Origin: Rhexocercosporidium sp. MPI-PUGE-AT-0058
Lineage: Eukaryota; Ascomycota; Leotiomycetes; Helotiales
Direction of reading: 5' to 3'
NCBI GenBank assembly: GCA_020746875.1
Contig: JAGTJL010000042.1
Coordinates: 62,001 to 126,000 of the forward strand
Length of the DNA: 64,000 bases
Position numbers and translations under genes: made by a program
Notes under the pieces: model-generated
The model's input: the letters and a program-made list of their open reading frames with translations, nothing else
The model's database searches: none
Told to the model about the DNA's origin: nothing
Shown here: piece after piece, positions 48,040 to 59,999 of the stretch
How the letters are laid out: each line of letters opens with the position of its first letter
How positions within the stretch are numbered: the first letter of the stretch is position 1

Positions 48040-51000
48040 TCCCGAAAAACTGCGTTTTTACAATTATAGTCATAATAGTATTGTCTTTTAGGTTATTATA
48101 GTCGTTAATACCGGCGTTATATGCCTTTAGCTACTTAAGTAATATTAATAGAGGACCTTTAGCGTTAAAATGCTTTAAGTAAAAACGTTTAATTATATGA
48201 GGTGCTATTATAACGTTAAAGCACGAGTATTACTTTAAGTCTTTGTCGGCGCCTAGTCATTTAATATAATATAAGAGTTTATTTTGTATTACCTTTAAGC
48301 TTAATATAGCCTCAATTTCTTATTTGTCTTAGTTTAATAAGAGCTAGATTAGCGACGGCGTTTGTTTTATTTATTTTAATAAGAGGTTATTAACGTATTT
48401 TTATAATAAATAGGCGTGAAATACGGGGTATATAATTTAATTTGCCGGTAATTTTACTTTTTAACTTTTTCCTTCCTTTAAGAATACCTTAATTAGTTTA
48501 TATTATTTATTAAAGAGTTTCTTTAAAAGACGGTCGACATTTTAATTCCGAGTATCGACTAGCACTAAGTTATTAACGTCTTAATCGATAGCGTGTCGAC
48601 TACGATTAGCTAGACGCTTTATTTTCTTTTATTAAGCCCTTAGCGACGATTGTGCGACCTTTATAATCTTCTTTATACGTGAGGCGACTTATAAAGCTTT
48701 TTTGCGGTTAAGCTTTTTTATTGCCGTAATAAGTAGTTTTAGGTTTATTAAGTCTTAAGAAGTTCTTAGCTTTACGCCGTTAAGTAACTAAAAGGGCGTA
48801 AGGTTATTAAGAGACTCGTGAGGTAAAGTAAGTTGCGCGATATTTATAATAAGCAAAAAGTTACTTTAATTATTTTAGTAATAATAGTAAAAGAGGCGGA
48901 GCCGTTGCTTAATATATTAGTTTATTACTTTAGTTTAGCCGTCGACGTTAGGGTTATATGTCGTCGTTAGTTTTACTTTAGTGTAAAGTATATAATAATA
49001 CTCTTTTTAAAAGGAGGAGACGAATTGCGGACCTTAGTTTAAGATAATAAACTTTAATATATTGAAATGGCGAGTTTAATAAATAAAGAAAAGAGTAGTT
49101 ATTCCTTTAACTATAATTATGTCGTAATAAGGTATTAAGACCGGTTTCTTAAACAAGCGGTTTATAATAATTATAATAAAGTTATAGCTACTCTTGTTTA
49201 ATAATAACTTCGTAAAATCTATTATAAGGTATTAATACGGCCGAGCAAGAATAAGTAAAAAGTATAAGAAATTAAGTGTTTTATTTCTTTTAGCCTTTTA
49301 TTTAAAGCAACTGTAATTCGCTACGTAGCAGGCTACGTTAATAAAAAGGCCACTTTAATAGTATTTACGGCTTAATATAACTTTTATCTTTCCGATTCCG
49401 GCATAAGTAATTAAGAGTTATGAGTGTATATAATGTAATAACGACGTACAAAGCTCCGGCGGTTTTATAAGCACTTTTAGGCGGCCTTAAAAAAGAAGCT
49501 TATCATTTAATAGCTTATAGTTTAAGTCGTTCTCGCGGGCTCTTTATCGAAAAGGCTTTAATAAAGGAGACTTTTTATTAACTATAAACACTTAATTAAT
49601 TACGTCGTATTTAACGATATCGTATGTAATTATAAAGTTAAGGTTTAATTCTTCCGCGGTAAGTGCTTCTGGGTCGATTAGCACGTGATTTTATTTTAGA
49701 GCTTATTTTACCTTATAGTTTAACTCTTAGTCTACCTCCTAGTCCGCCTTTTAATTTACCTTTTAATTTACCTTTTAATTTACTTCTTAATTTACTTTTA
49801 CAGGAGCTAAAGAGGTAGCTAAAGTGGCGGCCATACGATTACTTTGTATATACCGCTTTATAATTTCTAATTAGGCATTTTGCGCCGTTGTCGAATAAAA
49901 AGTGGTTTTATAAAAAAGAAGTGTGTTTAAATACTTTAATTAAGCGGCCTTAGCTAAGGGACGTTTTTTTCTTAAAAGTATTCTATTTCTTAACTCTATT
50001 ACTTATTTAAAAAACCACGCTTAATATATTTCTCGATTAAGTAATCGCGACGGCCTAAAGGAGTCGACGGCTGCTAACTAGAGGTCAGCGGCGACTAAAG
50101 GGTCGATTTTGTCGTCTATAATAAGTTATTAACTATAAATGACTTACTTACGCGCCTCTGTTACCGTAAAGTCTTAATCTCTTTAAGAGAAAGTATTAAT
50201 AAAAGTATTAATAATCTTAATATAATATATAATCGTAAAATAGAATTCCGTAAAGAACTCGGCTTAACGTATTTACTTAGCCGTAAGATCTTTAATAATT
50301 ATGAAGTATTTTAAGACTTAATGATTTATATATACGTAAACGTTTTTTTAAATACTTAATAATTCCGGGCGGTATTATTTAAACGACTGAAAGATTACTA
50401 GCATTTCTTTATTATAGATTAAGTAATTAAGCTTAGGATTTATTATAATCTTAGAAAAGTAACTTATAAAGTAGAAAATATCGTCTTCTTAAAATTAAAA
50501 TAATATATTAATAACGACTCCGTTAAAAGAGTCGGTCTTTAGCCGCGTTTGCTTTACCGGGTCGTAATAGTAAAGGACCGGTATAAATTAAAGGGCTTTT
50601 TAAAGAGTTTTTCACGCGTTTTTATAAGCGTTGTCAAAGTTAAAAAGCACGTCCTTCTCGATAAGTATTATAAGGAGTTAAGCGATGCGATTATAATCTT
50701 TAATAAACCGGCGGTAAAAATTATAAAAACTAAAGTAGCTTTACACGCCACGTATATTGCCGGCGTATTTCTAATCTTTAATTACGTTAACTTTTTCCGA
50801 GTCTACTTTTATATTATTAACGCCGATAATAAAACCTAAGAATTTCGTCTTTTATACGCTAAACTCGGACTTCTTAATATCGGCTTATAATTCGTGCGCT
50901 TATAATATTATTATTACTTTCTTAACATAAACTTTATACTCCTCGGGAGTTAACGAGTATATAAGGATATTGTCCATATAAGCCGCGCAAAAGTCGTCTA

Positions 51001-52700
51001 AGTGCTTTATTAAGATATCGTTAATAAATCGCTAAAAAGTCATTAAGTCATTTATAAGGCTAAAGGGAAGGATTTTATACTTATATATATTATATCGGGT
51101 ACGGAAAGTCGTATAGTCCTCGCTCTCAGGGGACATACAAATGCGGTAAAAAGCTTATTAAATATTAAGCTTTATGAAGACCTTTATTTTATAAATATAA
51201 GCTATTATTTCATTAATTAAAGGGATTAAATACGGGTCCTTCTTAAACAGGGCATTTAACTTCCGGTAATCGACGTATAGTCGGAGACTGCCATCGGCTT
51301 TCTTAGCGAAGAGGATAAGGGCCGCATATAATGCGCTAAAGGGCTTAATAAAACCTTTATATAAATTATCGATAATATACCGCTTAGTTTTTAATAATTA
51401 TTCTTTAATTATACGCTAGAAAAGTTTAAAAAACAAGTCGTTCTCTTTAATAAACTCAATTTAATAGTTTACGCCTTAGCGATGCGCTAATAGCTTATTG
51501 AAGGCTCGTCGGAAGAAGAAAAGAATATACTTTTAATATTCTGTCGGGAGCTTTTTTTTTATTAATTCGTCGTCTTATGCGTATTTAATTTTTAAGGCTT
51601 CTTTTAAGGTTAAGTCTTTATTTATTAATACGAGCTCGATACTTAAATAATTTAAGGCCTTTTATCGGCGGCGAGTTAGCTTTTAGTCGATTTTATATAT
51701 TAATATTATAAAGGTTTTTATTTTATTCTTTTTAGTTTTTTTAGCTTAAAGGTACGTTATAAATATTGCCGCTATCGATATTAAGAAGATTTCCGTAATA
51801 AGCGCCTTAAGCTAGTGATTTATTAGGGGGGCTCCACGGGCTTTTTTATTTTTAAGTAATAATCCCGGATCACGGGATGTCGAAGGGTTTAATTAATCTT
51901 TTATAATACGTAAGCGCTCCTTAACTTTTTTAATAAAGCTTAAGGGTCGAGTCGGCGAGACGCTAGTTATAAGTCGTATAAAGACTTTAAACTTAAGGGA
52001 ATCGTTAAGTGCCGCAATCCTGGCTTGCCTCCGGTAATAGTTATTTAAGTTTAAGAAGGCGTTCCTTTATTTTATATTAAGTTAATAAGACTTAACGATT
52101 AACTTATCGGAATAATTAATATTAATAAAGATTCGCTAGTTAAAGTACGGCTATATAGGCATATTTAACGGCCATTTTAGCCGGTTACGGTTCTTTATAT
52201 ATAACTGCTTTAAGTCGTAATGCTCGAGGAACTTTTAATTAATTAAAACGTCGGTGTTTTTTAAGTTAATTATTAGGAAAGGGAAGTTAATTCGCTAGTG
52301 GTCGATAGTTAAAGTAAGTAAAACAGCCGTATTAATTGGCTTGCCTTTCCTACTATTATTATTAATTAAGACGATTAGCTGAGGAAGTATTATAAAAGAA
52401 ATATTAAATTACTTAACGAGTCGGTATATAAGGGAAGTTTTAATTATATTAAAAATATTTACTTTATTATTAATATATATAAGTATTTTAATAAAAAATT
52501 TATTCTTTTTTAATTTAATATTAATTAAGAATTGTCGTCCTTTAATAAAAGTACGAAAATTAAATGTTAAGTCCTTTTATAAGTTATAGCTTACGTTAAA
52601 GTATAAGTCTTTATCACGGCTTAAGAGTTTTTTAAAAGCTCGTCGCTTTTTAATTCTTTGCTTACGATTAACTCGGAAATTAATTTATTAAGGACTTAGT
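48040..52700 (-). pseudogene. pol: Pol of chromovirus E: RT, RNase H, integrase, chromodomain (decayed)
   Basis: Read on the minus strand. RT is unmistakable: SLRLYVDYRKLNA at 51252-51290, NDLMTFQRFINDIL near 51030-51070, and [16 protein letters not shown] near 50960-51000, where the usual DD is DN. Integrase occupies roughly 48600-49900. The C-terminus near 48190-48310 reads EIEAILSLKVIQNKLLYYIK then LGADKDL, matching the chromodomain pattern EVEAILDSR...LEYLVKW.GY with the Trp codon now TGA. Chromodomains direct integration to modified histones. Many RIP stops; dead. The plus-strand open frame 50549-50839 is a shadow. Confidence 0.88.
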
Positions 52701-53960
52701 CTTTTTAGCGCTTAAGGCAGTCGCTAGCTTAATGGCTAGTCTTATTATAATAAAGGTAAGTATTAAAAAAAACGTCTTTAGGAGTAAGAGGCGGCATAAG
52801 AGACTTAGGGCGGTAGAAGAACGGAGCTAGAAATAGTAAGCGCGGGCGAACTTTTAGCGACAGTTTATAAATAAGTATTAAAGTTCTTTATGTTATTATA
52901 ACCGGCGTAAAAAAGGTTATACGCTAGCCTTCTTTTTTAAGAATATTGCGCGCGTTATAGCTATTAAAAATAACGTTAGCTTAAGCCTTATAAGTCGTTA
53001 TAACCTCCTTTAATATAATATTACGGGATTCCCGGTCCGTAATAATTAGGAATTCGTTAAAAGCCGTATAATTTCCGTTTATTTTATACTTTTTTATGTA
53101 AATTATACGTTTAAAGGCCGGAAAGACCTTTTTATATACGTCTTTAAATTAGCGGAAGCGAGTAATCTTATTAATAATAATATAAAAAGTGAATTTAATT
53201 CGGAAGTCGTTATAAGTTATATTACTTATTAATAACTAATTATATATTCTCTTAATAGCTTAAACTTAATTATAATTAAAAAATCGCTAATTTAAGGCCG
53301 TTAAAACGTCGGCGGCAGTCTCGAAAGTACCGGTAAATTCGGGGTTTATATATTAAAAGGTAATAGTCTTTACTTCGCTAGTAATATATTGAAAATAAGC
53401 TTTAATTTATAATATTTTATTCTTAAAGTTACTTAAGTATTCTTTTATAAATAGCTTTATCTTTATTTTTTAAATATTATATTTAATATCGCCCTTATAA
53501 TCGCTAAAGGGAATACAAGAATACTTGACTTTAAAGGACTTTATGGCTTAAACCGAATTATTTAATTTTAATAAGTAATAATCGGTGGTCGGCTAAAGGT
53601 CCGCTGTAAAAGCACGTACTAATCGATCGCTTTAAAGGAAGGAAGTATAATTCTTTTAGCGGGGGTTATTAAGAGTATATTAATCGAGGGCTTGCTTAAT
53701 AATAATAATAATAATAAAGCTAACGGAGATCTCGATTAATTAATTTACTTTTATTTATTAAATAAGGGTAAGGCCTTTTATAATAGCGGTAGGCTCTGGC
53801 GAGGCGTCGAAGTAGTTCTAAGGTTTATTTTCCGAATCGGAATCGAGTTCTTCGAAGTTATTGAGTTCTTTTGTAAAAGTTTCGACCAAAGGGATAAAAA
53901 TATTAATAAAGCTTAGCCGTAAGGAGGCGCTTCTTTTTCTAAAGCTTCGCCGACAGGGAG
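52700..53960 (-). pseudogene. gag: Gag of chromovirus E (decayed)
   Basis: The minus-strand Gag frame ends in a zinc knuckle at 52712-52757. The pattern is C-x2-C-x4-H-x4-C with the first two Cys now Tyr (YLYYNKTSHQASDC), as expected from TGY-to-TAY changes. It includes the ATT microsatellite (53698-53716). The same region in H (1-926) is the opposite-strand copy. The start codon is not identified. Confidence 0.75.
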
Positions 53961-54268
53961 AAGAAATCGGAAGTAATAGCAGCACAAGGTAAAGAAGTAT
54001 TCGAGGTTATTAATTAATTTATTAATTAAATATAAGTCGAAGTCGAAGTTCGAATAACGCGCGTTAAATTATATAAGGCAAGTTAACGGCAGGAGGTTTT
54101 CTAGCTTTTTTTAAGGCAATTTGTTATTAATAAAGAGGTACTTATTTATTAAATAGGTTAAAAGTATTAAAGTTTGTCGTCGACTTATTATAAAGGTAAG
54201 GAGACGTAACGTATAAGACTTAATAAAATATAACGCTTTATAGCGAAGGGGTTATTAGTCTTTTTTTA

Positions 54269-54521
54269 TATTACGGCTAACTAAAGATTAATACAATATA
54301 AGAAATAGCTTTATATTTAAACCTAAAGCTACGCTTAAAATTAAAAAAAAAACAAGAAGAAAAGGAGAGCTCTTTATAAGAAGGAGCTTTAATATAAATA
54401 CATAAAGGGCCCCCCTAGCCTTTCCCGATTAGGCTTAGCGCCATAGTTGTCATGTCAAAGTAATGCTACGAGCGATGCCGAGCTCGCTCGGTTAAAATAC
54501 AAGGCTCAGGGAATCGTAATA
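54269..54521 (-). repeat. 5' LTR of chromovirus E
   Basis: 253 bp, TATTACGGC to CGTAATA, directly followed by TTGATTATATTCG, which is Copia F sequence (TCGATTATATTCG in copy D). The inner side reads, on the minus strand, TAAAAAAAGACTAATAACC, possibly a mutated TGG-type primer-binding site. Confidence 0.88.
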
Positions 54522-56861
54522 TTGATTATATTCGCATATTAAACTCTTTAACTTACGTACTTGAGAATAAAAGAGCTTATAAGCTAGCTAATAAATCCGA
54601 CAGGGGTATTTTTGTCGGTTTTAAGTCTTCCAATAATTACTTGGTTTATTTACTAAGTAAAAGAGCCGTTATAAGCTCTAAAAACGTCCTAATTAAAGAG
54701 GATTTAATTCTTAAGGATAATATAACAAAAGAAACCGAATTCGATTATATAATCGAAACACTTAAAGAGTTTAAAGGCGCTAGCGACGATATTACTAAGC
54801 CAATAAGTAGTATTAACGACGAAATGCTTAATAAAAGCAATATAAGCGAAAAGTCGCCTATTGACTAATTAAAGGGCGAGAAAACGGATTTTGAAGACGA
54901 ATTTGACTTATTTATACAAAAGCTCCCTCAAACGCCAAAGGCTAATAAGAGGCCTAATGCGGCTAGCCCGGAAATGCCTAAAGCGCCTATTAAGAGGCCT
55001 AGAAAGGATTATTCGAGCTGGGAGCCTAACGTCGTAACTAAAAACGCTAGTACTAGCGCTAAAGACTCTAACTCTTCGGAAAATCAGCTAATAATATACT
55101 TAAACTTTAAAACGGCTATTCGCCAGCTAAATAACTAGTTAATCGAAGAAGAAAAAGAAGCTTTTTCTGTTTATAAAGACGCTAAGAGACTAGCTTCTAT
55201 AGCTTTAATAAGCTTTAAAATCGACGAAGACTTCGATTAAAGGCTAATAAAGCTGCCCGAAGAGCTAGAAGCTAATAAAGCCGTTATTAAACGAATTAAA
55301 GGCCTTTAAATCTATAAGCCTAAAAGCCTTAAAGAGGCTATGGCTTCTCCGTATAAAAACTATTAGTTAAAAGCTATAGAAAAAGAAGCCAATTCCCTAA
55401 AAAGTCACGAGACTTGGGAAATAATGCCAAAAGACGCTAGTAAGGCTTATAAGCCTTTAAAAACGAGGTAAGTATATAAAATTAAAGAATTACTTAATCA
55501 CTTCGAATTTAAAGCTAGATTCGTCGTTAAAGGGTTCAAGTAATTCTATGGCCTTAACTACGTAGATACGTTTACTAGCGTAGTAAAATAAATAGCTTAG
55601 CGACTTATATTCGCCTTAGCGGTCCTTTACGGTTAAGTTATATAGAAAGTCGATATAATATCGGCTTTTACGTAAAGTAATATTAATGTAAATACTCTTT
55701 ATATAATGCCTCTTAAAGGCATAAACGCCCAAAAGTACGCTAGTAAACTACTCCTGCTTAATAAAGCCTTATATAAGCTAAAACAGTCAGTTAAGCTCTG
55801 GTTTATTACGCTAAAGGAAGTCCTAGTCTAAAAACTCGGTTTTCAAGTCTTAATTACTGAGAATTATATCTTAATTAATAAAGAGCAACAGCTTATACTC
55901 TCTATTTACGTAGTCGACTTAGCGATAATTAGCTTAAGCGTCAATAATATTAAATCCTTTATTAAAAAGCTTAAAAAGCTCTTTAAATTAAAGGATTTAA
56001 GGCTAATAAAGAACTACTTAGGTATAAATATCGAGTACAACCTAAATAAAGGTTATATAAAGCTAAGTCAAGAGAGCTATATTAAGAAAGTGCTAGCGCG
56101 GTTTAATATAACCGATTATAAGCCTAAAGATATACTAATAAATTGGAAGGTTAAGCTAAAACCTAATCTTAATTAGGCTAATAAAGAGGAAATAAATTAA
56201 TATCAGCAAATTATAAGCTGCCTCTTATTTCTTACGCTAGCTACTAGACTCGATATTTACTACTCGGTTATAAAGTTCGCTCGATTCGCTAGTAACCCTA
56301 GCGCCGATCACTTAATTACCTTTAAAAACGTGCTTAAATACTTAAAAGAATTAAAAAAAACTAATGTTAATTTATAAAAAAAGCTCTAGTCGATATATAA
56401 GCGGCTATTACGACGCCGACTACGCCGGAGATATTAGTATAATTAAATCGACTAGCGGCTTAAGCTTTTACTTAGCGAGTTACTTATTCAGCTGGAAAAG
56501 CAAGCTCTAAAGTATTATAGCTTAAAGTACGACTGAGGCCGAATATATAACTATTAATTCGGCTTTTAAAAAGGCTGTTTATATAAAGCAGCTTTTAACC
56601 GAATTAGGCTATTACATATAAGAACGATTCCCCGTTTATACGGACGACAACGGCGCTCTCTTATTAACTAATAACTCTTAATTCCACGAGAAGACTAAGT
56701 ATATTATCGTTAAATATTATTACGTTCGCGACTTCATAAATTAAGGCGAAATAGACTTAATTTATATAAAAGGGTCTAAACAAAAAGCCGACGGCTTTAT
56801 AAAGCCGCTAGATAAGCCTAAATTTATTAAATTCATAAGGCTTTTGAAACTAGCCGAATAA
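54522..56861 (+). pseudogene. pol: Copia F pol fragment: integrase end, RT, RNase H (decayed)
   Basis: This starts in the integrase C-terminal part (AYKLANKSDRGIFVGFKSSN), passes the RT start (WEIMPKDASKAYKPLKT near 55410) and the catalytic region reading YVVDLAIIS near 55913, and ends with RNase H. RNase H shows YYDADYAGD near 56405, an EAEYI-type segment near 56535 and TDDNGALLL near 56640. The stop at 56859-56861 matches D's. The RT site has Val where D has Asn, so the first catalytic Asp is lost in both by different changes. A frame slip lies near 56360. One 75-codon open stretch survives at 54641-54868. Confidence 0.9.
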
Positions 56862-57035
56862 GGCTAAAGCGGAAGAAATAAGATTATAATTTGTATTTCT
56901 CTTTCTTTATAACTGGCCTACCTTCCGCAAAGGGTTATTTCATGTATTAAGCCTATTCTTGTAAATACAAGCTCTGCTTTAAAGCTAGCTTGTATATAAG
57001 CTTATAAAGCTATTACGTCACTTATTAAGAGGGCG

Positions 57036-57314
57036 TGTTAAATTTCACTTCGGTAACTCGTGCTGATTTTATCCTAGAATAGCCGAAGGGGTTTCCACTG
57101 CTTACGCGGCCCGGAAATTACCTTCGTATTCCGGGAGATTACGCTCGTATTCAATTACGTAGTCGTAAAAGCTTTTAGAGAAGCTATTATTTTTTATATA
57201 ACTACTGAAGAGCTCTTTTAGCTCTTTAAGTAAGCAAGCAAGCAATTCTCTCTCTTTGATCACGTCCTCACCTACTGCGCTTCCTCATTCTTGATTGGCT
57301 CGCCTATTCTCACA
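57036..57314 (+). repeat. 3' LTR of Copia F
   Basis: 279 bp, TGTTAAATTTC to ATTCTCACA. It lacks about 35 bp relative to D's LTRs: the GCTCGTAAAGGCTACGTAATT repeat block is deleted, apparently by slippage between its TACGTAG repeats. Confidence 0.93.
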
Positions 57315-58579
57315 CTGATAATATAATAAAAAAGATACGACAAGCTAAACGAGAAAAAGACTAACATTTACGTGATTCGATATTATAATAGAATTGAAAT
57401 TATATCTCTTTGGGTTTTAAATAAATAAATTAGCAAATAAACTAACGTCTATTTCTCCGTGCCGGAAAACCCTACGTGCCGGAAAAAATAACAGGTATAT
57501 TAACTTTAAGCATTTAAAAAGCCACATACACCGTAACATGTCTTATTATTCTTTATTAATTATATTGCGTAACTACTCTCAGATACCCTAGATCCTTCCG
57601 ATTGAAAATCACGTTCGCGTCGTCGCCCTCGCGCCTGATTTATAAAGAGTCTTCTTTCATAGTAGAATAAAATCCTTTTACTATATCTGCATTACCGAGC
57701 TTATAGTATTCTTAAAACTTATAAACAGGTGTAATGTCTATCCCTGCGTACCGAAACACACCCCGTAACGAAACAAATCCATAGTTTACTAATAACAACT
57801 TTTTTCTTAGCAAGTTTATGAATTTGTACTAAAAACTTTACTTTCTTTAACTAGTTCTCCTTATAGAGACTACTTAATAAGAGAAAAACAACTATAGTTA
57901 GTTATACAATTAATCGTTTTAATTACGCCATTAATCGCCGTTTCGGCTGTACCCCTATGCTTAATGGCGATTATTAAAGTCTTTTTAAAATTCGGAGCAT
58001 TTAAAAGACAGGATTTATATCAGAAGAATATGGCTTTAATTTTTGAAGACACTCAAAGAGGAAATGATGCAGCCCAGGAGTTTCTCCGATGTGGGGAGAG
58101 GGGTGCATAAACGCCACATATGTTTTAGCTTCATTTTGTGCTTTGTAATATGCATTACCCTGGTTATATTATACTGTATAAATCCGGGCTCGCTATATAT
58201 TGCTCAGCTACTACTTTTAGGTTGGTCCGACTGTGAAAGTTGGGCGCTTACAAAGGATCAGGGGATTTTGGCAAGGCTCACCCCCACCATCTATCGATGT
58301 ACATTGACCAGTCATGCCCCTCATTTATACACCCTCTTTTCACTCACCGAGAAGGAGCAAATCGTGTTGCTTTTTGATTGGATCACTTGGAGAACACCGC
58401 ATTCCACCACAACATCCTGAGATTGTCAAAGTGTGGGGTCACTTCACATGTACGAAAGCCACTCAACCTACCTACTTAAACCACGAGAGTCCCCATTTCC
58501 TGCTCCCCAAACTCAGATCCCGCTACGTACTACACTACTCTTCTCTGCTATCCTCGCATTAAATCCATCCTACAAAATC
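57315..58579. other. Intergenic DNA before the host gene
   Basis: No retroelement similarity was found. To about 58000 it is AT-rich but without the dense TAA/TTA pattern of RIP. It contains a direct repeat CGTGCCGGAAAA (57461, 57476) and an inverted repeat, CGCCATTAA and TTAATGGCG, about 25 bases apart near 57927-57969. From 58000 base composition becomes ordinary. A 125-codon open frame at 58043-58420 has one hydrophobic segment but nothing else to support it. The last 150 bases before the ATG at 58580 are probably the promoter and 5' leader. Confidence 0.5.
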
Positions 58580-59056
58580 ATGGGTATCAGATTCAACTCC
58601 CAAGTCTCGGCTGAACACCAGAAAAGCATCACCAGCACAATCAAAGACCTCGTCGGTAAGAATTCCCTTCCGTACGAAGCCTCATACGGTTGGATGCAAG
58701 GAACGACACTATATGTAGTGAAAGGGTGGCATGATGACTCTCCGTAAGTTTGCATTACACGACCAACATTGCAACCTACTCCAAGCCAAGTCTTCTATCT
58801 TGCATATATAATTTTCCGATCTTCAAGGCTTGACACCTGAACCTGAGTTGAAAACATCGCTGATCATAATATACAACACAGATCAGACCCCAAACTCCAT
58901 TTCACATGCTGCCTAAATTCTAAGAAAGAGGACGATGCCGGCGTAGAGGAAAGATCGGAATTTGGCTACCGTTTTCATGTGTATCCGGATGGGACAGTAA
59001 CAACCATTACGGGTGATCAAGGGGATAAGACGCGGGTCACAATTCCACCGAGATAG
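58580..59056 (+). CDS. Small two-exon hypothetical protein, 112 aa
   Basis: Exon 1 is 58580-58743 and exon 2 is 58882-59056. The 138-bp intron has GTAAGT and CACAG ends, with a candidate branch site GCTGATC near 58859. Joining keeps the frame (phase 2) and gives 112 residues ending in TAG at 59054. The ATG lies in good context (AAAATCATGG); an in-frame ATG at 58433 would add 49 unconvincing residues. The product begins MGIRFNSQVSAEHQKSITST and has a central TLYVVKGWHDD. It ends with an FGYRFHVYPDGTVTTI segment that looks like a small beta-rich domain. There is no signal peptide and no membrane segment; two adjacent Cys (HFTCC) occur in exon 2. It has no in-frame RIP stops and normal codon usage, unlike everything around it. 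I do not recognise the family; probably a genuine host gene. Confidence 0.68.
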
Positions 59057-59600
59057 GGTTCGATCGACGTGTTGCATAAGATGGAGTTCTGTGGATTGGA
59101 ACTTCTCCGAAATTGGATGTTTGGTATTGCAGAATGGATCACGAGGACATTATTACATGAGTAGGAAAGTCTATCACTGTCACATTCAAGTCCATAAAAA
59201 AAATTAAGATGTATATCTCTGGGCTTTGCTTCTAGAAACGCGGATTATCAATGTGACTGTATTTGGCCTCGTATGATTCTCCACTAAAATCGTTACTCGC
59301 GCTTCGATCCTACTAAGTTAGTAGGTACCAACCCGCATGGCGATCCTGTAAGAATCTGCATATCATAGCCGCCACAAGGATGATAACGATCTCCGGTAAT
59401 GTAAGGAGGCCTAGGAGCTTTGCTACGACCCCTCATAGGTTTTAGGGAGAATTTAAGCTTAGTGGTGCAGCTGTAGTAAAGAGAGTTTATTACCATATAG
59501 AGACTATTCGCAAAATCAGGCGTGTGGCGGCGACACAAAGGTAGTTTTTTCTGCCGGACGCAGTTAGATTATTTAGCAGTGGTCACTGAACATAGCTTTC
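59057..59600. other. Downstream region of the host gene
   Basis: Ordinary-composition DNA with no RIP pattern, presumably 3' untranslated and intergenic. A minus-strand open frame of 81 codons (59293-59538) is present without further support. Confidence 0.4.
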
Positions 59601-59619
59601 AAACAATAGTAAGTTAATC

Positions 59620-59990
59620 AATTTTGAAGGCTTCGTGTGAGCCGCAGGCGCACCCACGTGAACCTATAGCTGCATGCCAATGTGATTCGAAGGCTTTTTG
59701 CGAGCCGCAGGCTGGCACCCAAGTGAGAGGCTTGCTCCGCAGGGATATTGGCTATAAATAGCATGTTTCTCGACCCTTCTACGGAGTAAAGGCACGTGCC
59801 TTCTAGTACGCCGCTGTCAAACCGCTGCCAAACCGCTGCAAGTCAGTCGTCTTGTTCACGATACTATCACCACAGCAGGACAATATAGACAGAGCTAGTC
59901 AGGTATTAGCGTAAGGCGTGCCGCCTAGCGTACTTAAATCATACCGTGCTCTTACAGATTATTATAGTAATATCTCTTATTTTATACTTT
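59620..59990 (+). repeat. LTR-like GC-rich block with TATA box
   Basis: This contains two imperfect copies of a roughly 40-bp segment built on GAAGGCTT..TG.GAGCCGCAGGC (59627 and 59687), then GGCTATAAATAGC near 59748, a tandem AACCGCTGC motif (59819-59838) and the palindrome AGGCGTGCCGCCT (59916-59928). A promoter-like half, then a downstream tract and an abrupt switch to RIP-like DNA after about 59960, resembles an LTR or the 5' end of an element. No second copy is visible in the window, so this is tentative. Confidence 0.35.
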
Positions 59991-59999
59991 ATTATCGTG

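Larger units (their letters stand above)
47774..54521 (-). mobile_element. Chromovirus E (Ty3/Gypsy with chromodomain), minus strand
   Basis: A 6748-bp element with LTRs of 255 bp (left, 3') and 253 bp (right, 5'). LTR ends are TGTTACGG (seen as TATTACGG) and CGTAACA (seen as CGTAATA). The minus strand encodes gag with CCHC knuckle, RT with YMDNILIYS, integrase and a C-terminal chromodomain, the hallmark of chromoviruses. Right of the element the sequence is Copia F, consistent with insertion at a TCGAT-like site. The left flank is not Copia F, so the two ends do not share a target duplication. Confidence 0.9.
54522..57314 (+). mobile_element. Copia F, 5'-truncated second copy of the D family
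   Basis: This covers the integrase end, RT, RNase H and 3' LTR of the D-family Copia, starting abruptly at chromovirus E's right end (equivalent to D position 17975). It has no LTR or gag on the left. It shows D's RT without the interruption by Gypsy A (GTCAATAATATTAAATCC near 55937), which confirms A's insertion site. After the LTR comes CTGAT, probably its target duplication; the partner is missing. Confidence 0.93.

Noticed and set aside
50549..50839. 96-codon plus-strand frame
   Set aside because: Antisense to the RT/RNase H of chromovirus E, whose RT motifs are on the minus strand.
58043..58420. 125-codon plus-strand frame with a hydrophobic segment
   Set aside because: No recognisable domain, no upstream promoter sign, and it overlaps the likely promoter region of the 58580 gene. 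Kept only as a mention in the intergenic entry.
59293..59538. 81-codon minus-strand frame in unmutated DNA
   Set aside because: Could be real, but has no similarity I recognise, no clear start context and no splice support.
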